Positions 17,940 through 26,716 of a stretch of DNA of 64,000 nucleotides are shown here, one piece after another. Location: positions 1 to 64,000 of the forward strand of contig JAJDAN010000054.1 of NCBI GenBank assembly GCA_029261855.1, in the 5' to 3' direction. The notes below the pieces were generated by a model. That model did no database searches, was not told the origin of the DNA, and saw nothing but the letters and a program-made list of their open reading frames with translations. This DNA is from Deltaproteobacteria bacterium. GTDB lineage: Bacteria > Myxococcota_A > UBA9160 > UBA4427. Numbering within the stretch: the stretch's first letter is position 1; every line of letters begins with the position of its first letter. Position numbers and translations under genes: made by a program.

Positions 17940-18746
17940 CTACCCGGCCCCGCGTTCGGCCCAAGCCCGCTTCTGGTCGTCGAGCCAGGGCTTGGGGATG
18001 GGCTCGCGGCGAGGCTGGGGAGGCGCCTGGAACTCGTTCGCGAACGCCCGCCGCGGGCGCTCGGTCCGGTTGGCGGCGGTCGCGTGCAGCGTGCGGGCGT
18101 GGTGGAACGTCGCCCCACCGAGGCGCAGCGGAGCGGCGACCCTGGACGAGGTGTCGATCGGCACGTCGACCTCGAGCAGGTGGAGTCGGGGGTCGTGATC
18201 GATGTGTCGGTGCGGGAGGAGCCCGCTGCGATGGGATCCGGGCACGAAGCACATGCAGCCATTGTCCCCGTCGACGTCCTCGAGCGGCAGCCAAGCGCCG
18301 ATCGCGTGGTAGTCGAAGCCGGGCTCCCAGTAGGACTCGTCCTGGTGCCAGGGCGTCTCGCGCCCGCAGCGCGCCGGCTTGAGCACCATGTGGCCCCACG
18401 CCTCCAGCTGCGACTGTTCGTGTGCGAGCAGGGCTGCGGCGATCCGCCGGGCATTCTGGAAGTAGGTCGTCTGTCGGAGCGCGGGGGCGTACTTCTCGGG
18501 GAACAGCATCTGGCCCACACTCACGTCGTCCAAGGCGCCGAACGGCCGCGCGACATCGAACCACCTGCGGCGGTCCGCGAACAGCTCGTCCCACACTTCG
18601 GCGAGCCACGCGACCTCTTCATCCGTCGTGATGCGATCGATCACGAGAAAGCCCTGCTCGTGGAAGCGCCGAACCTGGGCCTCGTCGATCTCGACGACGA
18701 AGACATCGTCATTGCGGGGCGGTCCAGCGGTCGCGACAGAAGTCAC
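17940..18746 (-). CDS. Phytanoyl-CoA dioxygenase (PhyH) family protein 1
   Basis: 268 residues from the GTG at 18746 behind GAGGTGA. It belongs to the Fe(II)/2-oxoglutarate-dependent oxygenase fold: N-terminal FHEQGFLVIDRI, metal ligands H134 and D136 in TPWHQDESYW, NGCMCFVPGSHRSG, and distal H221 with an Arg in TLHATAANRTERPRR. All ligands of an active oxygenase are present. It is the last gene of the operon PhyH3-TetR-PhyH2-PhyH1, 9 nt after PhyH2. The family hydroxylates branched acyl-CoAs but also many other small molecules, so the substrate is unassigned. Confidence 0.88.
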   Translation of the reverse strand: MTSVATAGPPRNDDVFVVEIDEAQVRRFHEQGFLVIDRITTDEEVAWLAEVWDELFADRRRWFDVARPFGALDDVSVGQMLFPEKYAPALRQTTYFQNARRIAAALLAHEQSQLEAWGHMVLKPARCGRETPWHQDESYWEPGFDYHAIGAWLPLEDVDGDNGCMCFVPGSHRSGLLPHRHIDHDPRLHLLEVDVPIDTSSRVAAPLRLGGATFHHARTLHATAANRTERPRRAFANEFQAPPQPRREPIPKPWLDDQKRAWAERGAG

Positions 18747-18755
18747 GGGGTCACC

Positions 18756-19520
18756 TCAACTCGTGGGTGGGACGGTCTTCTCGCCCGTCCGTTGATCGAC
18801 GTAGACCTTCCAGGGGTAGTGGCCGCCTTCGCCAAGCGAGCCTTCGACCCGCATGTGGGTCGTGACGGCGGATCGCCACCGACGGCTGCGGTTGGGCGGC
18901 GTCATGTGGGGGGTCTTGCCGTGGTGGAACGTCACGCTCCCCGTGCGGATCGGGCAAGCCACCTCGCGCGTCACGTCGGGTTCGCAGCAGAGAAGGTCGC
19001 TCTGGATGTGCTCGGGCTGCCAGTGTCGAAGAACGCCCTGCAGGTGTCCTCCGTCGACGAAGTGCATGCAGCCGTTGTGCTCGTCGACGTCGACGAGCGG
19101 CATCCAGCACGTGATACCGCGGTCGTCCAGGTTGCGGCCCCAGTAGCCCTCGTCCTGGTGCCAGAATGTCGTTGCGCCTTGCAGCGGCGGCTTCGCGAGG
19201 AACTGGTCGTACCAGAACTCGACCGGTCGACCCATCAGTTCGGATGCGAAGACGCGCATCCACTCCCGGAAGCGTGTCGCGGCGATCTGCTTCCAGACGA
19301 TGCTCGGACTGCTCTGGACGAGTCGGAAAGGTCGCGCCTCGCGGCTCGTTCCCTTTTCCCACGCCCAGTCGAAGGCGAGCTTCTCCTTGTGGGTCAGGAT
19401 GGGTTGGCAGCGTTGCCGGACCTCTTCGAGGTCGTCGAGGTCGATCGCATCTTCGACGACCAGGAATCCGTGCTCGCGGAACGAGTCGACGTCGCGTGCG
19501 CTGCAGGCCGCGTAGGTCAT
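18756..19520 (-). CDS. Phytanoyl-CoA dioxygenase (PhyH) family protein 2
   Basis: 254 residues from the ATG at 19520, which overlaps the TGA of the TetR gene (ATGA), so it is translationally coupled to it. Family landmarks: FREHGFLVVEDAI at the N-terminus, Fe ligands H121 and D123 in TFWHQDEGYW, NGCMHFVDGGH, and distal H205 in TPHMTPPNRS followed by Arg residues. The reading frame stays open far upstream, but this is the first start that does not run into TetR. It appears catalytically intact. The similar size and motif spacing to PhyH1 suggest tandem duplication. Confidence 0.88.
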   Translation of the reverse strand: MTYAACSARDVDSFREHGFLVVEDAIDLDDLEEVRQRCQPILTHKEKLAFDWAWEKGTSREARPFRLVQSSPSIVWKQIAATRFREWMRVFASELMGRPVEFWYDQFLAKPPLQGATTFWHQDEGYWGRNLDDRGITCWMPLVDVDEHNGCMHFVDGGHLQGVLRHWQPEHIQSDLLCCEPDVTREVACPIRTGSVTFHHGKTPHMTPPNRSRRWRSAVTTHMRVEGSLGEGGHYPWKVYVDQRTGEKTVPPTS

Positions 19521-20140
19521 CGCGACGCCCGCAATCCAGCCACGATCAGATCGATGGCCGCCCGCAGCAGCTCCTCGCCGTCCGAGCGCCATCCGCCCAC
19601 GGATCCGACGAAGAGCTCGCGGATCAGCGCGAAATGCATCAGCCAGATCAGCTCGGCGCTGTGGGCGATGTCCAGCCCGCGACGCAGCTCTCCCGATTTC
19701 ACACCGTGGGCCAGAGCGGGCTCGAGGAGATCGCGGTAGAAGCGGCCAAAGGCGGCGACGTCGTCGCGCTCGTGTGCGACCAGGCTCCCCGGGTCCTGGG
19801 AGAGGATGCGACCGAGTAGCGGGTTGTCTCGCGCCTGGCGGACCGAGACCGCCAGCACTTCGCCGACAGTGTCTGCGATCGCGGCCTCGCTGTATTTGAC
19901 GTGGGTCCGGGTCTCGCGCATCCAGGCGTCGACCTGGCTCGACCAGACCGCGCGAAGCAACTCGTCCTTCGAATCGTAGTGGTTGTAGACCAGACCCTTC
20001 GAAACCCCGGCGCGGCGAGCGATCTCGTCCACCGTGGTCTTTGCGAAGCCTTGTATGGCGAAGAGCTCTTCGGCAGCCCCGAGGATCTGCTGGTGTCTGC
20101 GTTCCCGCCCGGCGGCGCGCCCGCTCTCGGCCGTGGTCAT
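19517..20140 (-). CDS. TetR/AcrR family transcriptional regulator
   Basis: 207 residues from the ATG at 20140, overlapping the PhyH3 stop by one base (TGATG). The N-terminal helix-turn-helix is textbook: RRHQQILGAAEELFAIQGFAKTTVDEIARRAGVSKGLVYNHYDSKDELLRAVW. The C-terminal ligand domain is all-helical. It lies inside a PhyH operon, translationally coupled on both sides, so it is most likely the local repressor. A palindromic AT-rich element over the operon promoter (20962-20975) is the natural operator candidate, and the divergent acyl-CoA dehydrogenase may be co-regulated. The inducer is probably the oxygenase substrate or an acyl-CoA (inference). Confidence 0.92.
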   Translation of the reverse strand: MTTAESGRAAGRERRHQQILGAAEELFAIQGFAKTTVDEIARRAGVSKGLVYNHYDSKDELLRAVWSSQVDAWMRETRTHVKYSEAAIADTVGEVLAVSVRQARDNPLLGRILSQDPGSLVAHERDDVAAFGRFYRDLLEPALAHGVKSGELRRGLDIAHSAELIWLMHFALIRELFVGSVGGWRSDGEELLRAAIDLIVAGLRASR

Positions 20141-20961
20141 CACGATCGGCCCCCCAGGAGTGCCGCGAGGGAGACCACCGAGGCCTCGCGTCCCGCCGGT
20201 TGATAGCTGTAGAGGAGAGTCCGCCGGTCGCCGTTCGATCGGTTGGGGGCGGACCGGTGCACGAGAAGGGAGCCGAAGAAGACGACGCTTCCCGCGCCAA
20301 CTTCGAGGGACACGAGGGCCTCGTCGGGAACGCAGGTCGGGTCCATCTCGAACGCTCCGAACCCGGCCTGGCTGCCGGGCTTCCGGACGCCGTCCCGGTG
20401 GCTTCCTGGCAACACCTCGAGACATCCGTTGTCGCGCGTCGCGTCGTCGAGAAACAGTACGGCCGTCGCGATCTCGCCCGGGTCCTGGGAGTTGGCCACC
20501 CAGTACGGGTAGTCCTGGTGGAGGACGATCGGGCCGCCGACCCGGGCGCGCTTCACGTTGAGCTTCTCCGTGAAGAGGTCGACGGCGTCGACGTCCAAGA
20601 GATCGCGGATCGGATCGACGAAGCGAGGATCGAGCCCCCAGGCGCGCAGGTCGCCGTCGAAGTGCGCAAACGGCTCGACACCCTGGACCACGTCGGTGTG
20701 GTCCGGCTCCCACTTCACGATCGTGGACAGTTCCCGGTCGACCTGGAAGCAGTAGCTTCCGGCCGGGATCTTCGGCGTTCCCGGGTCGCGCCTGGTCAGC
20801 CGCTCGACCATCGCCTCGCAGGCGGCGCGAACCCCCATGAGATCTCCTCCCCCGATTGCGCCTTCTCGCACCAGGTAGCCGTCCCGGGCCAGGCACTCGC
20901 GCTCCGAGGCGTCGAGGCGCCACGAGGCCGGGCCGGTAGAGCGAGGCAGAGGGGGCGACAT
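20140..20961 (-). CDS. Phytanoyl-CoA dioxygenase (PhyH) family protein 3, first gene of the operon
   Basis: 273 residues from the ATG at 20961. PhyH pattern: LARDGYLVREGAI, metal ligands H148 and D150 in IVLHQDYPYW, NGCLEVLPGSHRDG, and distal H235 in LLVHRSAPNRS with following Arg residues. It differs more from PhyH1 and PhyH2 than they do from each other. There is no Shine-Dalgarno sequence before this ATG. Instead, an AT-rich promoter-like sequence runs directly into the start codon, suggesting leaderless translation. It heads the operon, overlaps TetR, and is divergent from the acyl-CoA dehydrogenase. Confidence 0.87.
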   Translation of the reverse strand: MSPPLPRSTGPASWRLDASERECLARDGYLVREGAIGGGDLMGVRAACEAMVERLTRRDPGTPKIPAGSYCFQVDRELSTIVKWEPDHTDVVQGVEPFAHFDGDLRAWGLDPRFVDPIRDLLDVDAVDLFTEKLNVKRARVGGPIVLHQDYPYWVANSQDPGEIATAVLFLDDATRDNGCLEVLPGSHRDGVRKPGSQAGFGAFEMDPTCVPDEALVSLEVGAGSVVFFGSLLVHRSAPNRSNGDRRTLLYSYQPAGREASVVSLAALLGGRS

Positions 20962-20998
20962 ATCCGATATATCTGACCAAAATCGTCCAAATAGTCAA
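20962..20998 (-). promoter_or_regulatory. Promoter and candidate TetR operator of the PhyH operon
   Basis: Reading the minus strand, TTGACT at 20998-20993 is a good -35 box. GATATA at 20973-20968, with a 19-nt spacer, is the likely -10, placing the transcript start at about the ATG (20961). The inverted repeat ATATC-C-GATAT and the palindrome GATATATC overlap the -10 and start codon. The stretch is strikingly AT-rich for this DNA. A repressor bound here would block the promoter. Confidence 0.55.
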
Positions 20999-21475
20999 CG
21001 AAAAGATGCTGAGCGTCCGCCTATGCCGGGACAGCCGAGCCAAGAGAGCAGTCGGCAAGCGAAGGCGCGGCCGTCGGTTGCACGTCGTGACGAAGCACGA
21101 ACTTCCAACGGGACCCGCATCTTGCTCAGGGCGACTCGGGTTCGTCCCGGCGGCTTGGGTCGCCTGCGGGTGGATCGACCACGACGGAGCGATCGCCGCA
21201 ACTACCAACACGCATCTACACCCGCGAGCGGTCGCACCGCGACCCTGTCCTTCCCGAGAGAGACAGTCTGAAAGCGGAAGTGACGGCAGCATGAGCAGTC
21301 GCGTGATCCGTGGCAGAGCAGTGAGGCGGAGCGCGTTCGGTATGTAGACCCCCGCTCTGGGTCGCAAGTTGACGTGCCGCGACTGAAACCACGACGTATC
21401 GTCAGTCTGCGGTCGTGCAGACAGGACAGCGGCAATTCGACGCACCGCTCGACCGAGCAGTCTCGAGGAGAAGTG
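20999..21475. other. Divergent intergenic region between the PhyH operon and the acyl-CoA dehydrogenase
   Basis: About 480 nt without a supportable gene. Short open frames here lack ribosome sites and family resemblance. The left edge adjoins the PhyH promoter. The right edge has GAGGAG at 21466-21471 before the dehydrogenase start. A TTGACG at 21369 could be a -35 for that gene, but no convincing -10 follows. Nothing else is recognisable. Confidence 0.5.
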
Positions 21476-22666
21476 ATGGATTTCGAGCTTTCGGACAAGG
21501 CCAAGGCGGTAGAGGAACAGCTCTGCCGATTCATGGATGAGTACGTCTACCCCGCCGAGAGGGAGTACGCCGAGCAGTCAGAGGCTTCGCCCCATGAAGA
21601 ACCAGGCATCATGCTGGAGCTCCGCGCCAAGGCGAAGGAGATCGGGCTCTGGAACCTCTTCCTGCCGGATGACGAATGGGGCGCCGGGCTGACCAACCTC
21701 GAGTACACGCCGCTGTGCGAGATCATGGGCCGCAGCGGGATCGCCGGGCGCGTGTTCAACTGCCAGGCGCCGGACACAGGCAACGCAGAGATCCTCGCTG
21801 AGTTCGGCACACCGGAACAGAAGGAAAAGTGGCTCGTGCCGCTGCTCGAGGGGGAGATTCGCTCCTGCTTCTCGATGACAGAACCCGAGGTTTCGGGGGC
21901 AGACCCGACCAAGCTCCAGACGCGAGCGGTACGAGACGGTGACGACTACGTGATCAACGGCCACAAATGGTTCACCTCCGGTGCCATTGGAGCCGCCTTC
22001 GCCATCGCCATGGTGGTGACCGATCCCGACGCAGCCCCACACGAGCGCATGAGCCAGATCCTCGTGCCCACCGACAACCCAGGTTTCAACATCATTCGAC
22101 CGGTTTCCGTAATGGGGCACACCGGGGGCGGCGGCCACTGCGAGATTCGCTACGAAGACTGCCGCGTACCCGCCACGAACGTACTCGGGCCCGAAGGCGC
22201 GGGATTCATGATCGCCCAGGCACGCCTCGGGCCGGGCCGCATCCATCACTGCATGCGAGCGATCGGCATGGCGGAGCGCGGTTTCGAGATCATGTGCCGC
22301 AACGCCAACAGCCGGGAGGTTGCGGGCGGCCTCCTGCGCGACAAGCAGTTCATCCAGGAGTTCGTGGCAACCTCTCGGATGGAGATCGACCAGGCGCGCC
22401 TCCTGACCCTGCACGCCGCCCACAAGATGGACCGGTATGGCAAGAAGCAGGCTCGCCAGGAGATCTCGATGATCAAGGTCGTCGTCCCGAACATGATGAT
22501 GACCGTGCTCGACCGCGTGATACAGAGCCTGGGTGCTCTCGGTGTCACCGACGACACGCCGGTGGCGGCCATGTGGCGACACGGGCGGGCTCTGCGCATC
22601 GCAGACGGTCCGGACGAGGTCCACAAGATGGTGATCGCCCGCCGCGAACTCAAGCGCTTCGCCTAG
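21476..22666 (+). CDS. Acyl-CoA dehydrogenase (ACAD10/11-like)
   Basis: 396 residues from the ATG at 21476 with GAGGAG 5 nt upstream. It has the FAD-dependent acyl-CoA dehydrogenase fold: N-terminal helical domain; CFSMTEPEVSGADPTKLQT and GHKWFTSGAIGAAFAIAMV in the middle FAD/beta domain; and ARLGPGRIHHCMRAIG, QEISMIKVVVPNMMMTVLDRVIQSLGALG and IADGPDEVHKMVIARRELKRF in the C-terminal domain. The last block is typical of the ACAD10/11-like group acting on long or hydroxylated/branched acyl-CoAs. Its divergence from a PhyH operon fits a branched or oxidised lipid catabolic role (inference). Its stop overlaps the acyltransferase stop in CTAG. Confidence 0.93.
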   Translation: MDFELSDKAKAVEEQLCRFMDEYVYPAEREYAEQSEASPHEEPGIMLELRAKAKEIGLWNLFLPDDEWGAGLTNLEYTPLCEIMGRSGIAGRVFNCQAPDTGNAEILAEFGTPEQKEKWLVPLLEGEIRSCFSMTEPEVSGADPTKLQTRAVRDGDDYVINGHKWFTSGAIGAAFAIAMVVTDPDAAPHERMSQILVPTDNPGFNIIRPVSVMGHTGGGGHCEIRYEDCRVPATNVLGPEGAGFMIAQARLGPGRIHHCMRAIGMAERGFEIMCRNANSREVAGGLLRDKQFIQEFVATSRMEIDQARLLTLHAAHKMDRYGKKQARQEISMIKVVVPNMMMTVLDRVIQSLGALGVTDDTPVAAMWRHGRALRIADGPDEVHKMVIARRELKRFA

Positions 22667-23487
22667 GGGCTCTCGGAGCGCCAGTCCTCGAGGGTCTGCT
22701 CGATCCGGGCGCGGGCTTCGTGGAGCAGCCAGAGGCGGTCCTCTTCCGGGCTTCGCGGGATGGGGGCACCGATGTGCATGCGAACCCGGGTGCCAAACGG
22801 AATCGGGAACAGATTGAAGCGCAGGAGCCGCCAGGACCCGTCGATTGCGACTGGGACGATGGCCGTCTCCGGCGCCTCTTCGAACAGCGCCAGCGCACCC
22901 GCCGGCTTGAACGGACCGAGCCTGCCGTCGCGAGACCGCGTCCCTTCCGGGTAGATCACCGCCGACACCCCGCGCTCGCGCACCTGGGCGCCCAGGGCGC
23001 GGATCGCGCGCGTGGCGGCCTCCCGGTCGCTGCGATCGATGATCGCGTTGCCGCCCCGCCGCAGGTTGTAGGAGATGCTCGGGATCCAGCGCGCGAGCTC
23101 GCGCTTCGAGACGTACTTCGGAAAGTTGCGGAAGAAGGCCGCTCCGAAGATCGGGATGTCGAACATGCTCTGGTGGTTGGCAAGGATGAGATACGGCGTC
23201 CCCGGCGCCACGGCGGGGTCCCGTTCCATGACCAGCCGGGTGCCGGCAATACGGAACACGAAGACCAGGGCGATCTGGAGCCAGCCGGCCACGTACTCCT
23301 GAGGGCGCTGTCCGAACAGGCGCGCCACCCGCTGCAGGGGGTCGAAGAGCAGCAGCGTGCCCACGAACGCGACCAGAAAGGGCGGCGTCATCAGCCAGTC
23401 GATCCATCTCGCTCGCGCGTGGTCAACGGGGGCGTCGGGCACGGCGCCATTGTCGCCGCCTCGGCCCCGGCCGGCCAATCGTGCCAA
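22663..23487 (-). CDS. 1-acyl-sn-glycerol-3-phosphate acyltransferase family protein (PlsC-like)
   Basis: 274 residues. Two N-terminal hydrophobic segments (PPFLVAFVGTLLLF, WLQIALVFVFRIAG) anchor it in the inner membrane. The acyltransferase signatures follow: LANHQSMFDIPIF (a His-x4-Asp motif), FFRNFPKYVSKRELARWIP, NAIIDRSDREAA, IYPEGTRSRDGRLGPFK and VPVAIDGS. PlsC enzymes put the second acyl chain on lysophosphatidate, and relatives acylate other lysolipids. It converges with the acyl-CoA dehydrogenase, sharing only the CTAG of the two stops. Confidence 0.9.
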   Translation of the reverse strand: MARLAGRGRGGDNGAVPDAPVDHARARWIDWLMTPPFLVAFVGTLLLFDPLQRVARLFGQRPQEYVAGWLQIALVFVFRIAGTRLVMERDPAVAPGTPYLILANHQSMFDIPIFGAAFFRNFPKYVSKRELARWIPSISYNLRRGGNAIIDRSDREAATRAIRALGAQVRERGVSAVIYPEGTRSRDGRLGPFKPAGALALFEEAPETAIVPVAIDGSWRLLRFNLFPIPFGTRVRMHIGAPIPRSPEEDRLWLLHEARARIEQTLEDWRSESP

Positions 23488-23546
23488 TCGCCTCTCTCCT
23501 CGCCGACCTCGAGAGTAGGGAATCGAGCTAGGAGCTCAATGAATCC

Positions 23547-23623
23547 TGGCGCCCCCGACAGGATTCGAACCTGTGACCTCCGGTTTAGGAAACCGCTGCT
23601 CTATCCTACTGAGCTACGGGGGC
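23547..23623 (-). tRNA. tRNA-Arg (anticodon CCU)
   Basis: Read on the minus strand: acceptor GCCCCCG pairs with CGGGGGC, the D arm is GCTC/GAGC, and the anticodon stem GCGGT/ACCGC holds loop TTCCTAA with anticodon CCT. The variable region is AGGTC, and the T arm ACAGG-TTCGAAT-CCTGT. Discriminator G and an encoded CCA (23549-23547) follow. All stems pair, so the cloverleaf is complete. The CCU anticodon reads the rare AGG arginine codon. Confidence 0.97.
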
Positions 23624-23859
23624 GCGAGGAAAAACAGTAGCTTACGCGACTGCCGATTCTCGACTGATGGGCCAGTAGTGGGAGGCGTCTCGCACGCGTC
23701 GTGCTGCAACGACGACGATGGCGGCCATCACGGACTGAAGGCGAGGCCACCCGAACGCGACGCACCGACTCGAGCCCGTGCGCTACAGATGGGGACGCGC
23801 CGACTCTGGACCGTACCGGCCGGGCCGGGGAGCCTGGCTCGCAACTCACCGGAGCGCAG

Positions 23860-26688
23860 TTGAACGAAGACGGTCACGCCAACAGTCTGCTCCGGTTCCT
23901 CCTCGGCGTGCTCTTCGTGGCCGGGCTGGCGTGCACAGCGGAGGAGCCCGCACCCCTGCCCATCCGCTCGGCGCAGGAGTCGCCCCCACCGATCCGCCTC
24001 CTCGACGCGCTCTCTGCTGAGGCCGTGGTCGCGTTCCCCGACGTCGAGCCGCCGGTCGCGGACGGGCTCGAGGTGATCGCACTCCAGGACATGGAGTGGG
24101 CGCTGCCAGACTACCGCGGGGAGAATGCCGAGAATCCACTCCCGGTGTCGGGGGGCGTCACGACCGACACCCATCACGTCGCGTCGCCGGGCTTGTGGAT
24201 CGAGGCGTCGGAACCGACGCCCGCGTGTCTCGTGTCGGCGTGGGTCCGGGTTCTGCCCAACACCTCGTACAGCGTGATGGGCTACGTGCGGACCGAGGAT
24301 CTCGTATCGAGCAGCACCCTGCACGGTGCCTTCTTGCTCGAGGCTCTCTCGGAGCAGGGTATCGAGCGCTACCGGGTCGGGGGCAACCACAAGGGCACTT
24401 CCGCGGACTGGGCGCTCGAGACCCTGTCGATACAGACGGGACCCCAGACCGACCAACTCCATCTCCTGGCCTGCCTGTCCGCGCCCGGCGGCGGGACCGG
24501 CCGCGCCTGGTTCGACGACACGGCCATCGTGCGGACCAACGGCGAGCCCTTCACCCCCGAGATGGCGCAGCGAATCGCCGAGACTCGTCTCTCCTTCCGC
24601 TGGCGACACGATGTGGCGGCAGCCAATCGACTGGATCTCGGTCACGACGCGTCGTGGGGCAGCGACCTGGCGATCGAGCCCTTTCGACGCAAGGTCGAGC
24701 TGGGCGAAGACGTGAGGAATGCGCTGCTCGCACCACCTCCCAGCGTCTACACCTTCACAGTGGCCACTGAGGGCCCGGCCCGGTTCCGGACCGCACTCGG
24801 TACCGCGAACCCAGGCGGGCTCGCGCTGCCGGGATCCGTCACGTTCCGCGTGAGCTTCCAACGCGAGGGGGAAGATCCCGGGGTGCTGCTCGAGCGGACG
24901 ATCCCGTTCACCCCCGAGGAGACGGAACGCTGGCACCCGGTCGAGGTCGCGCTGCCGTCGGGCCCGGGCCAGCTGCAGCTCTCGACCACCGCCACGCCCG
25001 GTCTCGAACTCGCGGCCGCCGCATTCGCGAATCCCACCCTCTTGCGCGGCGATCCTCAGCGCAAGCGCCGTCAGGTCCTGCTCATTTCCCTCGACACGCT
25101 GCGAGCCGACGCCCTCGGCAGCTATGGCGCCGTGCACCCCGCATCCCCCAACCTGGACGCACTGGCAGCGCGCGGTGTTCTCTTCGAGCAGGCTCACGCG
25201 CCGTCCCCCTGGACCCTCCCCTCTCACCGAACGATGCTCACCGGCCTAGCACCGCTCAGTCACGGCTCGGTGATCGGGGAGCGACACGTGCTCCGGCCGG
25301 AGATCACGACTCTGGGCGAGATCCTGCAGGGCGAGGGCTTCCGGACCGTGGGCATTCACGGCGGGGGATTCGTCGCGCCGGCCTACGGCTTCGCCGAGGG
25401 CTTCGATCGCTACGTGCAGATCGGAGAGCCCGAGGATGCGGTCGACGAGGCGCTCCGGGTGGTCGGAGACTCGGATGGCCAGGACCTCTTCCTGTTCTTT
25501 CACAACTACCAGGCACACGACCCGTATCGCGCCTACGAGAGCCAACTCGAGGAACTCGGGCCCCGCTACCTCGAGCTACGCGATCAGCTGGCCGACGTCA
25601 TCGCGCCCGACGAGTTGGGGGCACACGACTTCCTCTCCCTTCACAACGAATCCGGCACGCCCTTGCCTGCGGCCCAGCGGGAGATGCTGTGGCTGCTCTA
25701 CCAGGCCGGAGTGCGCCGGATCGACGACGAGCTCGGCCGACTCTTCGATGCCATGGCAAGGGACGGAACTCTCGACGACACGATCATCATCGTCACCTCG
25801 GACCATGGCGACGGCTTCGAGGAGCACGGCGCGCTCTTGCACGGCAACTCCCTCTACACCGAGCTGTTGCACGTCCCGCTGCTCGTCGTGCAGCCGCGCG
25901 ATGTTCCCGCCGGGGTTCGGGTCAGCGCGCATGTCGGAACCGCGGACGTGGCGCCGACCCTGCTCGAGCTCCTCGGGCTGGACGCGCCAGCGGACCTCGA
26001 CGGGCGCTCGCTGGTCTCGACCTGGCAGGATTCGGGCTCATTCCTCTCGCGGCTCTTCTCGCGCTGGCTCGCAGACGAGCCACCGCCAGTCGGGGCGAGC
26101 CTCGTGCAGCAACAGGGCGTTCTGCTGTCGTCCCTGGACGCCGGCTCCAAGTACATCCTCAACAGCCTGGCCCTCAAGGAAGAGCTCTACGACGTGCGCG
26201 CGGACCCCGGGGAGCAGCGGGACCTCGCGAAGAGCTCGCCCGAAGATCTCCAACACCATCGCCGACAGCTCGCGTCGCGGATCGCGAAGCTTCCCGGGCT
26301 GCACCTGGTCGTCCAGGGAGACCCCGACGCACCCACGCGCGTGCTGACGGGAACCATCGGGGCGGACCCCGGAGCCCCGATGCGTGTGCTCTACCTACCC
26401 TGCGACGCCTGCGGCCTCGAGGCCGACGACGGAAGCATGAGGTTGGGCTTCCCGCTCGCCAGCAAGCCTCTTTGGCTGAACCTGCCTGCGGTTCGCGAAC
26501 TGGACGACGTGCCGATCCAGCTGCAGCTCGACGGACAGCCGCTCGAGCTGCAGTCCCGGGAAGAGATGCTCGCGGGAGACCTGCGGCCCGGCGCGTATGC
26601 GTTCGTCACGGAAGCACTGGAGGCCGCCCCGACCGCCCTGTCCCAGGAGCGCCTGAAGCAGTTGGAGGCACTCGGCTATCTCGACTAG
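23860..26688 (+). CDS. Sulfatase-fold hydrolase, lipoprotein
   Basis: 942 residues from a TTG at 23860 with GGAG 5 nt before it. This start gives a compact lipoprotein signal (LLRFLLGVLFVAGLAC). An earlier GTG at 23701 adds 53 Arg-rich residues and has no ribosome site. The N-terminal 400 residues are beta-rich and carbohydrate-binding-like. The alkaline-phosphatase/sulfatase domain starts at about 404 with VLLISLDTLRADALGSYG (metal Asp), APSPWTLPSHRTMLTG near 447, TSDHGDGFEEHG near 646 and a C-terminal PADLDGRSLVS block. The classical Cys/Ser-x-Pro-Ser-Arg maturation motif is replaced by T-L-P-S-H. The substrate may be a sulfate or phosphate ester. Confidence 0.85.
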   Translation: MNEDGHANSLLRFLLGVLFVAGLACTAEEPAPLPIRSAQESPPPIRLLDALSAEAVVAFPDVEPPVADGLEVIALQDMEWALPDYRGENAENPLPVSGGVTTDTHHVASPGLWIEASEPTPACLVSAWVRVLPNTSYSVMGYVRTEDLVSSSTLHGAFLLEALSEQGIERYRVGGNHKGTSADWALETLSIQTGPQTDQLHLLACLSAPGGGTGRAWFDDTAIVRTNGEPFTPEMAQRIAETRLSFRWRHDVAAANRLDLGHDASWGSDLAIEPFRRKVELGEDVRNALLAPPPSVYTFTVATEGPARFRTALGTANPGGLALPGSVTFRVSFQREGEDPGVLLERTIPFTPEETERWHPVEVALPSGPGQLQLSTTATPGLELAAAAFANPTLLRGDPQRKRRQVLLISLDTLRADALGSYGAVHPASPNLDALAARGVLFEQAHAPSPWTLPSHRTMLTGLAPLSHGSVIGERHVLRPEITTLGEILQGEGFRTVGIHGGGFVAPAYGFAEGFDRYVQIGEPEDAVDEALRVVGDSDGQDLFLFFHNYQAHDPYRAYESQLEELGPRYLELRDQLADVIAPDELGAHDFLSLHNESGTPLPAAQREMLWLLYQAGVRRIDDELGRLFDAMARDGTLDDTIIIVTSDHGDGFEEHGALLHGNSLYTELLHVPLLVVQPRDVPAGVRVSAHVGTADVAPTLLELLGLDAPADLDGRSLVSTWQDSGSFLSRLFSRWLADEPPPVGASLVQQQGVLLSSLDAGSKYILNSLALKEELYDVRADPGEQRDLAKSSPEDLQHHRRQLASRIAKLPGLHLVVQGDPDAPTRVLTGTIGADPGAPMRVLYLPCDACGLEADDGSMRLGFPLASKPLWLNLPAVRELDDVPIQLQLDGQPLELQSREEMLAGDLRPGAYAFVTEALEAAPTALSQERLKQLEALGYLD

Positions 26689-26716
26689 GACGAATGCGAA
26701 GGATTCTCCTCGGGCG

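Noticed and set aside
21001-21350. Short open frames between the PhyH operon and acyl-CoA dehydrogenase
   Set aside because: No ribosome sites, no conserved motifs, and composition typical of random GC-rich frames.
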